Origin: Isoperla grammatica
Lineage: Eukaryota; Arthropoda; Insecta; Plecoptera; Perlodidae
Length of the DNA stretch: 64,000 bases
Assembly (NCBI GenBank): GCA_945910005.1
Contig: OX246749.1
Span: forward strand, 24,390,934-24,454,933
Direction: 5' to 3'
The position numbers and the translations under genes are program-made. Every line of letters starts with the position of its first letter. Positions within the stretch are counted from its first letter, which is position 1. Below the pieces are notes generated by a model, which did not search any database, was not told the origin of the DNA, and saw only the letters and a program-made list of their open reading frames with translations. Shown piece by piece: positions 1 to 12,308 of the stretch.

Positions 1-394
1 ACATTTGGATACTTGAAAAAAAAAAATTGAAAAAAAAAAAAATTGAAAAAAAAAAATGTTGATGTGAAAAAAAAAATATTGTTAAAAAAAAATTAAAGTA
101 CAAAAAGTATATACATCATGTTAAACTGTCGTGGGTACTTACAAAGAGAAAGAAAATTGAAATTTGTGTGATTCTGAAAAAAAAAAAAAAAAATTCATGT
201 TGAAAAATTTCCAAGTGTTTGAATAATTTTCAAGTACCCCACTTTTTGGAAAACTTGAAAAAGTTGAAAAAATGAAAAAATTAAAATTTTGGTAAAAAAT
301 TATTTCATGTTGAAAATTTTGTAAGTGTTGAACTTGAACTCTGTATGCTATGCCACAACATTGGGCAATTTATCCGATATGCATCGTGTAACAC

Positions 395-410
395 GGGCGC
401 CTATAAAAAG
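395..410 (+). promoter_or_regulatory. BREu/TATA-like core promoter motif (representative)
   Basis: GGGCGCC followed directly by TATAAAAAG. The first part fits the TFIIB recognition element SSRCGCC and the second a TATA box, in the correct order and spacing. It recurs in all 14 A units and in B units 8 (second copy), 10, 12 and 17, and inverted at 53048-53063 and 53760-53775 in the autonomous element. It points away from the element's 3' end, i.e. antisense to the transposon. No start site or transcript can be shown from sequence alone. Confidence 0.4.
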
Positions 411-1900
411 TCCGGGTTGAGATTTTTAGGTGATTTAAAGATCTCGTATATTTAATATTGAATCCCTTTTTATTTAAAAGTTGACAGAAAGTCTGTATGT
501 CATACCTAGCGCCCACAATAAGCCATTAAGGCCAAATGTGCGTGTCGAAATTGATCATCTTGAGATTACATCAATGTATACGGAACCCCCCCGTCGTCGG
601 GTTTTGAGTTTTTTCGATAAAATAAAAAGTAGACATATTTCATAAAGAATGTCAAAAAGTAATTCCGAAGAAAAATTCCGAAAAAATGCATAACAAATTC
701 GTATTTTGGGCGGTCAAAGACCAAAAAGTTGCATTCTTACGCGCGCAAAAGCTTCCCGGTACGTCCCGGAAAACGCGTCGTCAATGAAATGAACATCTAA
801 AGAAAGGTATTGAAACGCACTTTCAGATGATATAAAAATAATTTGTCCAATTTGAAAACGGGACATTTGAGGGCCGTTCTAAAATTAAAATTAAAAATAA
901 AAATAACAAAAATAAGTGTTACACATCAAAAATAGCCGAAACGGTAAGTGCCTGGTACGTCCGGGTACGTTCAATATAACGGCAACAGTCATGGGAACGG
1001 AAAAACGGGAGATGAGAAATTAGAAAAAATTCCAACATGCCTTTTTTCAACTTTAAAAAATTCTCATTTACAACTTCCGGCAAAAACACGGCACGGATGT
1101 AATCCGTTAAAGTACCGTAACTCGGACACCCGTAAAGATCTATTTTCAAAAGTAACGTTTTTGTATAGAAAAAAGTCCATTTATTCATACTAAATACAAT
1201 TTTGTATTTGTTGCCATTTTTAAAACACATTTATTATACAAAAACAAAAATTTTGTATGCGTGTTTTTAGATCGCCGGAAAAAGTGCGTTGCGCGAACGT
1301 CTGTCATTCGGTTTAGGGGTGACTTTTCAAAAATGTTTTTTCATCCCCTTGTACGGGCAAGTATTCAGCATCCGAAAAAAGAATAAAATCCCGGTCCTTT
1401 TTTTTTAATTTTGAAAAAAAAAATCAAAACTGAGACCGTGTTTCAAAAAATAGAAAAGTGCCTATAACTTTTGAACCGGGACGAAATTCAAAAATTTGAT
1501 CGGTGATCCTCAGCTTCTCTACATGTCCTTTAAGATGATAAAGTCGAAAAAATTCGCAAAAAAAAAATGTGGAAAAAAACTGGTACACGCGCTTTTCAAA
1601 AACACACATTGCCAAATGTACACAAATTGATTGGCGAAAGTTCCGGGACAAAATCAAAAATTTTTAGTTGTGTAGTTGGTCAAAAGGTAATCGCTGGATA
1701 CTGTCGAGAAAAAAGTTGAAAAAGTTGATAGGGGCGAGGGGGATGACCGTTTTAAGAAAAAACACCAAAATTGTAGTACTCCGCACATGTTCACTTTAAA
1801 CTCGTCAAAAGGGGTAGAAATAATGGGAATAGGGAAATTCAAGTTTTACCGTTTGAAAGGTGATAAAATTGTCGCAAAGTTGGTGTGGGTTGCAAGGGTC

Positions 1901-1939
1901 GCGGGGGGTCCGGGGGGGAGGGGGGGGGCCGGGGGGGGG
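1901..1939 (+). repeat. G-run near the element 5' end (G-quadruplex-prone, representative)
   Basis: Runs of six to nine G separated by TCC, A and CC lie about 60-100 bases inside the 5' end of every A unit (plus-strand G, so C on the element's own strand). Copies are at about 3968, 6032, 8096, 10152, 12207, 14267, 34851, 36919, 38982, 41041, 45697, 47764 and 49846. B units lack it. The run fits the usual G-quadruplex pattern many times over. Confidence 0.8.
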
Positions 1940-2002
1940 AGAGCGCGTGGAATACCATAGAACGGCCGTGAGGGTGTGGCTTAGCGTACTATTACTAGCA
2001 GA

Positions 2003-2032
2003 CAAGTTCCGCGTACCGCGGCCTTGAGCCGC
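2003..2032 (-). other. Type A 3'-terminal hairpin and CTTG end (representative)
   Basis: Plus strand: CAAG (2003-2006), spacer TTCCGCGTACC (2007-2017, 11 nt), stem GCGGC (2018-2022), loop CTTGA, stem GCCGC (2028-2032). On the minus strand the hairpin precedes CTTG by 11 nt, the usual spacing for a Helitron 3' end. An alternative hairpin CCGCG-TAC-CGCGG overlaps it. The same structure stands at every A-type unit start. Confidence 0.8.
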
Positions 2033-4068
2033 TACACCTTTTGCGACTTCGTGTTGCAGACATTTGGATACTTGAAAAAAAAAAATTGAAAAAAAATGAA
2101 AAAAAAAAATGTAAAAAAAAAAATTTTGATGTGTTAAAAAATGTATTTAAAAAAAAAAATTAAAGTACAAAACGTATATACATCATGTTAAACTGTCGTG
2201 GGTACTTGTAGAAAGAAAGAAACTTGAAATTTGTGTGAATCAGAAAAAAAAAAAAAAAAAAATCATGTTGAAAAATTTCCAAGTGTTTGAAAAATTTTCA
2301 AGTACCCCACTTTTTGGAAAACTTGAAAAAGTTGAAAAAATGAAAAAATTAAAATTTTGGTAAAAAATTATTTCATGTTGAAAATTTTCTAAGTGTTGAA
2401 CTTGAACTCTGTATGCTATGCCACAAAATTGGGCAATTTATCCTATATGCATCGTGTAACACGGGCGCCTATAAAAAGTCCGGGTTGAGCTTTTTAGGTG
2501 ATTTAAAGATCTCGTATATTTAATATTGAATCACGGTTTATTTAAAAGTTAACACAAAGTCTGTATGTCATACCTAGCGCCCACAATAAGCCATTAAGGC
2601 CAAATGTGCGAGTCGAAATTGATCATCTTGAGATTACATCAATGTATACGGCACCCCACCGTCGTCGTGTTTTGAGCTTTTTTGATAAAATAAAAACTAA
2701 ACATATTTCATAAAGAGTGTCAAAAAGTAATTCTGAAGAAAAATTCCGAAAAAATTCATAACAAAATCGTACTTTGGTCGGTCAAAAACAAAAAAGTGGC
2801 ATTCCAGCACGTTCAAAAGCTTCCCGGTACGTACCGGTAAATGTGGCGTCAAAAAAATGAACATGTAAAGAAAGGTAATGAAACGCACTTTCAGATGATA
2901 CCATAATGGTTTGTCCAAATTCAAAACGATCCATTTGGGGGACGTTCTAAAATTAATGTTAAAAATAAAAATAACAAAAATAAGTGTTACACATCAAAAA
3001 TAGCCGAAACGGTAAGTGCCCGGTACGTCCGGGTACGTTCAATATAACGGCAACAGTCATGGGAACGGAAAAACGGGAGATGAAAAATAAGAAAAAATTC
3101 CAACATGCCTTTTTTCCACATTAAAAAATTCTCATTTACAACTTCCGGCAAAAACACGGCACGGATGTAATCCGTTAAAGTACCGTAACTCGGACACCCG
3201 TAAAGATCTATTTTCAAAAGTAACGTTTTTGTATAGAAGAAAGTCGAGTTATTAATACTAAACACAATTCTGTATTTGATGACATTTTTAAAACACTTTT
3301 AATATACAAAAACAAACATTTTGTATGCGTGTTTTTAGATCGACGGGAAAAGTGCGTTGCGCGAACGTCTGTCATTCGGTTTAGGGGTGACTTTTCAAAA
3401 ATGTTTTTTCATCCCCTTGTACGGGCAACTATTCAGCATCCGAATTAACAATAAAATTCCGGTCCTTTTTTTTTAATTTGCCGAAAAAAAAACAAAACTG
3501 AGACCATGTTTCGAAAAATTAAAAGTGCCCATAACTTTTGATCCGGGACGAAATTCAAAAAAGTGACCCCTGTTATGCAGCGTATTTAAACGTTCATTAC
3601 GATGAAAAAGTCAAAAAAATTTTAAACGAAAAAATGTGGGAGAAAAGTGGTGCCAACCGATTTTTTCGGCCGACGGTACCAAATGTACACAAATTGATTG
3701 GCGAAAGTTCCGGGACAAATTCGAAAATTTTTAGTTGTGTAGTTGCTCAAAAGGTAAGCGCTGGATACTGTCGAGAAAAAAATCGAAAAAGTTGATTGGG
3801 GCGAGGGGGATGACTGTTTTAAGAAAAAACACCAACATTGTAGTGTTTCGCACATAATCATTTTAAACTCGTCAAAAGGGGTAGAAATAATGGGAAAAGT
3901 GAAAATCTAAAAATACCGTTGAAAAGGTGATTAAATTTCCGAAAAGTTGGTGTGGGTTGCAAGGGTCGCGGGGGGTCCGGGGGGGAGGGGGGGGCCGGGG
4001 GGGGGAGAGCGCGTGGAATACCATAGAACGGCCGTGAGGGTGTGGCTTAGCGTACTATTACTAGCAGA
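2003..4068 (-). mobile_element. Array unit 2, type A, 2066 bp
   Basis: This complete unit has the hairpin at 2018-2032, a TATA-like motif at 2463-2478, a GTAAGT motif at 3012-3017, an acceptor-like TTTTTAG ending at 3338, a donor-like GGTAAGCG at 3753-3760 and a G-run at 3968-4005. Its variable cassette (3560-3678) is an allele not seen in other A units. An 85-codon open frame crosses the cassette, but equivalent frames are broken in most other units, so I do not call it a gene. Confidence 0.85.
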
Positions 4069-6134
4069 CAAGTTCCGCGTACCGCGGCCTTGAGCCGCTA
4101 AACCTTTTGCGACTTCGTGTTGCAGACATTTGGATACTTTTAAAAAAAAAATTGAAAAAAAAAAAAAAAAAATGTAAAAAAAAAAATTTTGATGTGAAAA
4201 AAAAATGATTGAAAAAAAAAATGAAAGTTCAAAAAGTATATACATCATGTTAAACTGTCGTGGGTACTTACAAAGAGAAAGAAACTTGAAATTTGTGTGA
4301 TTCTGAAAAAATAAATAAAAAAATTCATGTTGAAAAATTTCCAAGTGTTTGAAAAATTTTCAAGTACCCCACTTTTTGGAAAACTTGAAAAAGTTGAAAA
4401 AATGAAAAAATTAAAATTTTGGTAAAAAATTATTTCATGTTGAAAATTTTGTAAGTTTTGAACTTGAACTCTGTATGCTATGCCACAACATTGGGCAATT
4501 TATCCTATATGCATCGTGTAACACGGGCGCCTATAAAAAGTCCGGGTTGAAATTTTTAGGTGATTTAAAGATCTCGTATATTTAATATTGAATCCCTTTT
4601 TATTTAAAAGTTGACAGAAAGTCTGTAAGTCATACAGGTCGCCTACAATAAGCCATTAAGGCCAAATGTGCGTGTCGAAATTGATCATCTTGAGATTACA
4701 TCAATGTATACGGCACCCCACCGTCGTCGTGTTTTGAGCTTTTTTGATAAAATAAAAACTAAACATATTTCATTAAGAATGTCAAAAAGTAATTCCGAAG
4801 AAAAATTCCGAAAAAAATTCATAACAAATTCGTACTTTGGTCGGTCAAAAACAAAAAAGTTGCATTCCCGCACGTTCAAAAGCTTCCCGGGACGTACCGG
4901 AAAACGCGTCGTCAATAAAATGAACATCTAAAGAAAGGTTTTGAAACGCACTTTCAGATGATATGAAAATAATTTGTCCAATTTGAAAACGGGACATTTG
5001 AGGGCCGTTCTAAAATTAAAATTAAAAATAAAAATAACAAAAATAAGTGTTACACATCAAAAATAGCCGAAACGGTAAGTGCCCGGTACGTCCGGGTACG
5101 TTCAATATAACGGCAACAGTCATGGGAACGGAAAAACGGGAGATGAAAAATAAGAAAAAATTCAAACATGCCTTTTTTCAACATTAAAAAATTCTCATTT
5201 ACAACTTCCGGCAAAAACACGGCACGGATGTAATCCGTTAAAGTACCGTAACTCGTACACCCGTAAAGATCTATTTTCAAAAGTAATGTTTTTTTATAGA
5301 AAAAAGTCCATTTATTAATATCAAACACAATTTTATATTGGATATCATTTTTAAAACACTTTTAATATCCAAAAACAAAACTTTTGTATGCGTGTTTTTA
5401 GATCGCCGGAAAAAGTGCGTTGCGCGAACGTCTGTCATTCGGTTTAGGGGTGACTTTTCAAAAATGTTTTTTCATCCCCTTGTACGGGCAAGTATTCAGC
5501 ATCCGAAAAAAGAATAAAATCCCGGTCCTTTTTTTTTAATTTTGAAAAAAAAAATCAAAACTGAGACCGTGTTTCAAAAAATAGAAAAGTGCCTATAACT
5601 TTTGAACCGGGACGAAATTCAAAAATTTGATCGGTGATCCTCAGCTTCTCTACATGTCCTTTAAGATGATAAAGTCGAAAAAATTCGCAAAAAAAAAATG
5701 TGGAAAAAAACTGGTACACGCGCTTTTCAAAAACACACATTGCCAAATGTACACAAATTGATTGGCGAAAGTTCCGGGACAAAATCAAAAATTTTTAGTT
5801 GTGTAGTTGGTCAAAAGGTAAGCGCTGGATACTGTCGAGAAAAAAGTTGAAAAAGTTGATAGGGGCGAGGGGGATGACCGTTTTAAGAAAAAACACCAAC
5901 ATTGTAGTACTCCGCACATGTTCACTTTAAACTCGCCAAAAGGGGTAGAAATAATGGGAATAGGGAAATTCAAGTTTTACCGTTTGAAAGGTGATAAAAT
6001 TGTCGCAAAGTTGGTGTGGGTTGCAAGGGTCGCGGGGGGTCCGGGGGGGAGGGGGGGGGCCGGGGGGGGGGAGAGCGCGTGGAATACCATAGAACGGCCG
6101 TGAGGGTGTGGCTTAGCGTACTATTACTAGCAGA
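4069..6134 (-). mobile_element. Array unit 3, type A, 2066 bp
   Basis: Complete unit with the same length as unit 2. The TATA-like motif is at 4525-4540 and the G-run at 6032-6071. From the core block onward it is nearly identical to unit 1 and to the corresponding part of unit 20, including the cassette allele, which shows sequence exchange between distant units. Confidence 0.85.
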
Positions 6135-8195
6135 CAAGTTCCGCGTACCGCGGCCTTGAGCCGCTAAACCTTTTGCGACTTCGTGTTGCAGACATTTGGA
6201 TACTTTTAAAAAAAAAATTGAAAAAAAAAAAAAAAAAAAATGTAAAAAAAAAATTTTGATGTGAAAAAAAAAATGATTGAAAAAAAAAATGAAAGTTCAA
6301 AAAGTATATACATCATGTTAAACTGTCGTGGGTACTTACAAAGAGAAAGAAACTTGAAATTTGTGTGATTCTGAAAAAAAAAAAAAATCATGTTGAAAAA
6401 TTTCCAAGTGTTTGAAAAATTTTCAAGTACCCCACTTTTTGGAAAACTTGAAAAAGTTGAAAAAATGAAAAAATTAAAATTTTAGTAAAAAATTATTTCA
6501 TGTTGAAAATTTTTTAAGTGTTGAACTTGAACTCTGTATGCTATGCCACAACATTGGGCAATTTATCCTATATGCATCGTGTAACACGGGCGCCTATAAA
6601 AAGTCCGGGTTGAGATTTTTAGGTGATTTAAAGATCTCGTATATTTAATATTGAATCCCTTTTTATTTAAAAGTTGACAAAAAGTCTGTAAGTCATACAG
6701 GTCGCCTACAATAAGCCATTAAGGCCAAATGTGCGTGTCGAAATTGATCATCTTGAGATTACATCAATGTATACGGCACCCTACCGTCGTCGTGTTTTGA
6801 GCTTTTTTGATAAAATAAAAACTAAACATATTTCATTAAGAGTGTCAAAAAGTAATTCTGAAGAAAAATTCCGAAAAAATTCATAACAAATTCGTACTTT
6901 GGTCGGTCAAAAACAAAAAAGTTGCATTCCCGCACGTTCAAAAGCTTCCCGGTACGTACCGGTAAATGTGGCGTCAACAAAATGCACATGTAAAGAAAGG
7001 TATTGAAACACACTCTCAGATGATATCAAAATAATTTGTCCAATTACAAAACCATACATTTGGGGGACGTTCTAAGATTAAAATTAAAAATAAAAATTAC
7101 ACATTTGTCCAGAGTCGCCAAGACATGTATGAGAAAAAACGGTCAAGGGTACGTCCGGGTACAATTAAATTGTTGCAAATAGTCACGGGAGTTCATAAAA
7201 GTTGTCAAAAAAAATAAAAAAAAATTCCAACTTGCTTTTTTTCAACATTAAAAAATTCTCATTTACAAATTCCGGCAAAAACACGGCACGGATGTAATCC
7301 GTTAAAGTACCGTTACTCGGACACCCGTAAAGATCTATTTTCAAAAGTAACGTTTTTGTATAGAAAAAAGTCCATTTATTAATACTAAACACAATTTTGT
7401 ATTTAATGCCGTTTTTAAAACACTTTTAATATACAAAAACAAAAATTTTGTATGCGTGTTTTTAGATCGCCGGAAAAAGTGCGTTGCGCGAACGTCTGTC
7501 ATTCGGTTTAGGGGTGACTTTTCGAAAATGTTTTTTCATCCCCCTGTACGGGCAACGATTCAGCATCCGAAAAAAGAATAAAATCCCGGTCCTTTTTTTT
7601 TAATTTTGAAAAAAAAAATCAAAACTGAGACCGTGTTTCGAAAAATAGAAAAGTGCCCATAACTTTTGATCCGGGACGAAATTCAAAAATTTGTTCGACT
7701 CGTCCGGACAAATCCACAAGACCTTTAAGATGATAAAGTCAAAAAAATTCGGAAAAAAAAAATGTGGGAGGAAATCTGTACCCAACGATTTTTTCGGCCG
7801 ACGGTACCAAACGTACACAAATTGATTGGCGAAAGTTCCGGGACAAATTCGAAAATTTTTTGTTGTGTAGTTGCCCAAAAGGTAAGCGCTGGATACTGTC
7901 GAAAAAAAAGTCGAAAAAGTTAATAGGGGCGAGGGGGATGACTGTTTTAAGAAAAAACACCAACATTGTAGTGTTTCGCACATGTTCATTTTAAACTCGT
8001 CAAAAGGGGTAGAAATAATGGGAAAAGTGAAAATCTAAAAATACCGTTGGAAAGGTGAGAAAATGTCCGCAAAGTTGGTGTGGGTTGCAAGGGTCGCGGG
8101 GGGTCCGGGGGGGAGGGGGGGGCCGGGGGGGGGAGAGCGCGTGGAATACCATAGAACGGCCGTGAGGGTGTGGCTTGGCGTACTATTACTAGCAG
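6135..8195 (-). mobile_element. Array unit 4, type A, 2061 bp, mosaic
   Basis: Complete unit. Its left third resembles unit 3 while its middle and right parts match units 5 and 6 (same sequence block around a cagagtcgccaagacatg motif near 7110, same cassette allele family), so it looks recombinant. The TATA-like motif is at 6588-6603 and the G-run at 8096-8134. Confidence 0.85.
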
Positions 8196-10251
8196 ACAAG
8201 TTCCGCGTACCGCGGCCTTGAGCCGCTAAACCTTTTACGACTTCGTGTTACAGACATTTGGATACTTAGAAAAAAAAATTTGAAAAAATTTGAAAAAAAA
8301 AAAAATTTTGATGTGAAAAAAAAAATATTGTAAAAAAAAATTAAAGTACAAAAAGTATATACATCATGTAAAACCGTCGTGGGTACTTACAAAGAGAAAG
8401 AAACTTGAAATTTGTGTGATTCTGGAAAAAAAAAAAAAAAATTCATGTTGAAAAATTTCCAAGTGTTTGAAAAATTTTCAAGTACCCCACTTTTTGGAAA
8501 ACTTGAAAAAGTTGAAAAAATGAAAAAATTTAAATTTTGGTAAAAAATTATTTCATGTTGAAAATTTTCTAAGTGTTGGACTTGAACTCTGTATGCTATG
8601 CCACAACATTGGGCAATTTATCCGATATGCATCGTGTAACACGGGCGCCTATAAAAAGTCCGGGTTGAGATTTTTAGGTGATTTAAAGATCTCGTATATT
8701 TAATATTGAATCCCGTTTTATTTAAAAGTTAACACAAAGTCTGTACGTCATACCGGTCGCCCACAATAAGCCATTAAGGCCAAATGTGCGTGCCGAATTT
8801 GATCATCTTGAGATTACATCAATGTATACGGCACCCTACCGTCGTCGTGTTTTGAGCTTTTTTGATAAAATAAAAACTAAACATATTTCATTAAGAGTGT
8901 CAAAAAGTAATTCTGAAGAAAAATTCCGAAAAAATTCATAACAAATTCGTACTTTGGTCGGTCAAAAACAAAAAAGTTGCATTCCCGCACGTTCAAAAGC
9001 TTCCCGGTACGTACCGGTAAATGTGGCGTCAACAAAATGCACATGTAAAGAAAGGTATTGAAACACACTCTCAGATGATATCAAAATAATTTGTCCAATT
9101 ACAAAACCATACATTTGGGGGACGTTCTAAAATTAAAATTAAAAATAAAAATTACACATTTGTCCAGAGTCGCCAAGACATGTATGAGAAAAAACGGTCA
9201 AGGGTACGTCCGGGTACAATTAAATTGTTGCAAATAGTCACGGGAGTTCATAAAAGTTGTCAAAAAAAATAAAAAAAAATTCCAACTTGCTTTTTTTCAA
9301 CATTAAAAAATTCTCATTTACAAATTCCGGCAAAAACACGGCACGGATGTAATCCGTTAAAGTACCGTTACTCGGACACCCGTAAAGATCTATTTTCAAA
9401 AGTAACGTTTTTGTATAGAAAAAAGTCCATTTATTAATACTAAACACAATTTTGTATTTGTTGCCATTTTTAAAACACTTTTAATATACAAAAACAAAAC
9501 TTTTGTATGCGTGTTTTTAGATCGCCGGAAAAAGTGCGTTGCGCGAACGTCTGTCATTCGGTTTAGGGGCGACTTTTCAAAAATGTTTTTTCATCCCCTT
9601 GTACGGGCAACTATTCAGCATCCGAAAAAAGAATAAAATCCCGGTTCTTCTTTTTAAATTTTGAAAAAAAAAATCAAAAGTGAGACCGTGTTTCAAAAAA
9701 TAGAAAAGTGCCCATAACTTTTGATCCGGGACGAAATTCAAAAATTTGTTCGACTCGTCCGGACAAATCCACAAGACCTTTAAGATGATAAAGTCAAAAA
9801 AATTCGGAAAAAAAAAATGTGGGAGGAAATCTGTACCCAACGATTTTTTCGGCCGACGGTACCAAACGTACACAAATTGATTGGCGAAAGTTCCGGGACA
9901 AACTCAAAAATTTTTTGTTGCGTAGTTGGTCAAAAGGTAAGCGCTGGATACTGTCGAGAAAAAAGTCGAAAAAGTTGATAGGGGCGAGGGGGATGACCGT
10001 TTTAAGAAAAAACACCAACATTGTAGTGTTTCGCACATGTTCATTTTAAACTCGTCAAAAGGGGTAGAAATAATGGGAAAAGTGAAAATCTAAAAATACC
10101 GTTGAAAAGGTGATAAAATTCCCGCAAAGTTGGTGTAGGTTGCAAGGGTCGCGGGGGGTCCGGGGGGGAGGGGGGGGCCGGGGGGGGGAGAGCGCGTGGA
10201 ATACCATAGAACGGCCGTGAGGGTGTGGCTTAGCGTACTATTACTAGCAGA
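8196..10251 (-). mobile_element. Array unit 5, type A, 2056 bp (reference copy)
   Basis: A good reference copy. On the plus strand: CAAG 8196-8199, hairpin 8211-8225, A-rich tracts 8267-8345 and 8424-8442, TATA-like motif 8643-8658, core block 9321-9390, acceptor-like TTTTTAG ending 9520, donor-like GTAAGC 9937-9942, G-run 10152-10189, and the terminal GA at 10250-10251 (element 5' TC). It is almost base-for-base the same as units 6 and 18, implying very recent duplication or gene conversion. Confidence 0.87.
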
Positions 10252-12308
10252 CAAGTTCCGCGTACCGCGGCCTTGAGCCGCTAAACCTTTTACGACTTCG
10301 TGTTACAGACATTTGGATACTTAGAAAAAAAAATTTGAAAAAATTTGAAAAAAAAAAAAATTTTGATGTGAAAAAAAAAATATTGTAAAAAAAAATTAAA
10401 GTACAAAAAGTATATACATCATGTAAAACCGTCGTGGGTACTTACAAAGAGAAAGAAACTTGAAATTTGTGTGATTCTGGAAAAAAAAAAAAAAAAATTC
10501 ATGTTGAAAAATTTCCAAGTGTTTGAAAAATTTTCAAGTACCCCACTTTTTGGAAAACTTGAAAAAGTTGAAAAAATGAAAAAATTTAAATTTTGGTAAA
10601 AAATTATTTCATGTTGAAAATTTTCTAAGTGTTGGACTTGAACTCTGTATGCTATGCCACAACATTGGGCAATTTATCCGATATGCATCGTGTAACACGG
10701 GCGCCTATAAAAAGTCCGGGTTGAGATTTTTAGGTGATTTAAAGATCTCGTATATTTAATATTGAATCCCGTTTTATTTAAAAGTTAACACAAAGTCTGT
10801 ACGTCATACCGGTCGCCCACAATAAGCCATTAAGGCCAAATGTGCGTGCCGAATTTGATCATCTTGAGATTACATCAATGTATACGGCACCCTACCGTCG
10901 TCGTGTTTTGAGCTTTTTTGATAAAATAAAAACTAAACATATTTCATTAAGAGTGTCAAAAAGTAATTCTGAAGAAAAATTCCGAAAAAATTCATAACAA
11001 ATTCGTACTTTGGTCGGTCAAAAACAAAAAAGTTGCATTCCCGCACGTTCAAAAGCTTCCCGGTACGTACCGGTAAATGTGGCGTCAACAAAATGCACAT
11101 GTAAAGAAAGGTATTGAAACACACTCTCAGATGATATCAAAATAATTTGTCCAATTACAAAACCATACATTTGGGGGACGTTCTAAAATTAAAATTAAAA
11201 ATAAAAATTACACATTTGTCCAGAGTCGCCAAGACATGTATGAGAAAAAACGGTCAAGGGTACGTCCGGGTACAATTAAATTGTTGCAAATAGTCACGGG
11301 AGTTCATAAAAGTTGTCAAAAAAAATAAAAAAAAATTCCAACTTGCTTTTTTTCAACATTAAAAAATTCTCATTTACAAATTCCGGCAAAAACACGGCAC
11401 GGATGTAATCCGTTAAAGTACCGTTACTCGGACACCCGTAAAGATCTATTTTCAAAAGTAACGTTTTTGTATAGAAAAAAGTCCATTTATTAATACTAAA
11501 CACAATTTTGTATTTGTTGCCATTTTTAAAACACTTTTAATATACAAAAACAAAACTTTTGTATGCGTGTTTTTAGATCGCCGGAAAAAGTGCGTTGCGC
11601 GAACGTCTGTCATTCGGTTTAGGGGCGACTTTTCAAAAATGTTTTTTCATCCCCTTGTACGGGCAACTATTCAGCATCCGAAAAAAGAATAAAATCCCGG
11701 TTCTTCTTTTTAAATTTTGAAAAAAAAAATCAAAAGTGAGACCGTGTTTCAAAAAATAGAAAAGTGCCCATAACTTTTGATCCGGGACGAAATTCAAAAA
11801 TTTGTTCGACTCGTCCGGACAAATCCACAAGACCTTTAAGATGATAAAGTCAAAAAAATTCGGAAAAAAAAAATGTGGGAGGAAATCTGTACCCAACGAT
11901 TTTTTCGGCCGACGGTACCAAACGTACACAAATTGATTGGCGAAAGTTCCGGGACAAACTCAAAAATTTTTTGTTGCGTAGTTGGTCAAAAGGTAAGCGC
12001 TGGATACTGTCGAGAAAAAAGTCGAAAAAGTTGATAGGGGCGAGGGGGATGACCGTTTTAAGAAAAAACACCAACATTGTAGTGTTTCGCACATGTTCAT
12101 TTTAAACTCGTCAAAAGGGGTAGAAATAATGGGAAAAGTGAAAATCTAAAAATACCGTTGAAAAGGTGATAAAATTCCCGCAAAGTTGGTGTAGGTTGCA
12201 AGGGTCGCGGGGGGTCCGGGGGGGAGGGGGGGGCCGGGGGGGGGGAGAGCGCGTGGAATACCATAGAACGGCCGTGAGGGTGTGGCTTAGCGTACTATTA
12301 CTAGCAGA
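10252..12308 (-). mobile_element. Array unit 6, type A, 2057 bp, near-identical to unit 5
   Basis: It differs from unit 5 only by a few bases in homopolymer runs as far as I can read. The TATA-like motif is at 10699-10714 and the G-run at 12207-12246. Adjacent near-identical units suggest unequal crossing-over or concatemer insertion. Confidence 0.87.

Larger units (their letters stand above)
1..2002 (-). mobile_element. Array unit 1, type A (left-truncated by window edge)
   Basis: This type A unit lacks its first ~66 bases (the 3' hairpin side), which lie outside the window. It shows the standard order: A-rich tracts, the TATA-like motif at 395-410, the core block near 1079-1145 and the G-run at 1901-1939. 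It belongs to the sub-type carrying a GTAAGT motif at 944-949, shared only with units 2 and 3. Its donor-like GGTAAGCG motif near 1687 is changed to GGTAATCG. The variable cassette (about 1496-1611) is the same allele as in units 3 and 20. Confidence 0.8.

Noticed and set aside
1805..2005. Proline-rich, collagen-like frame through the G-run (repeated in other A units)
   Set aside because: The prolines come from translating C-runs of the tract; the frame is not kept outside it.
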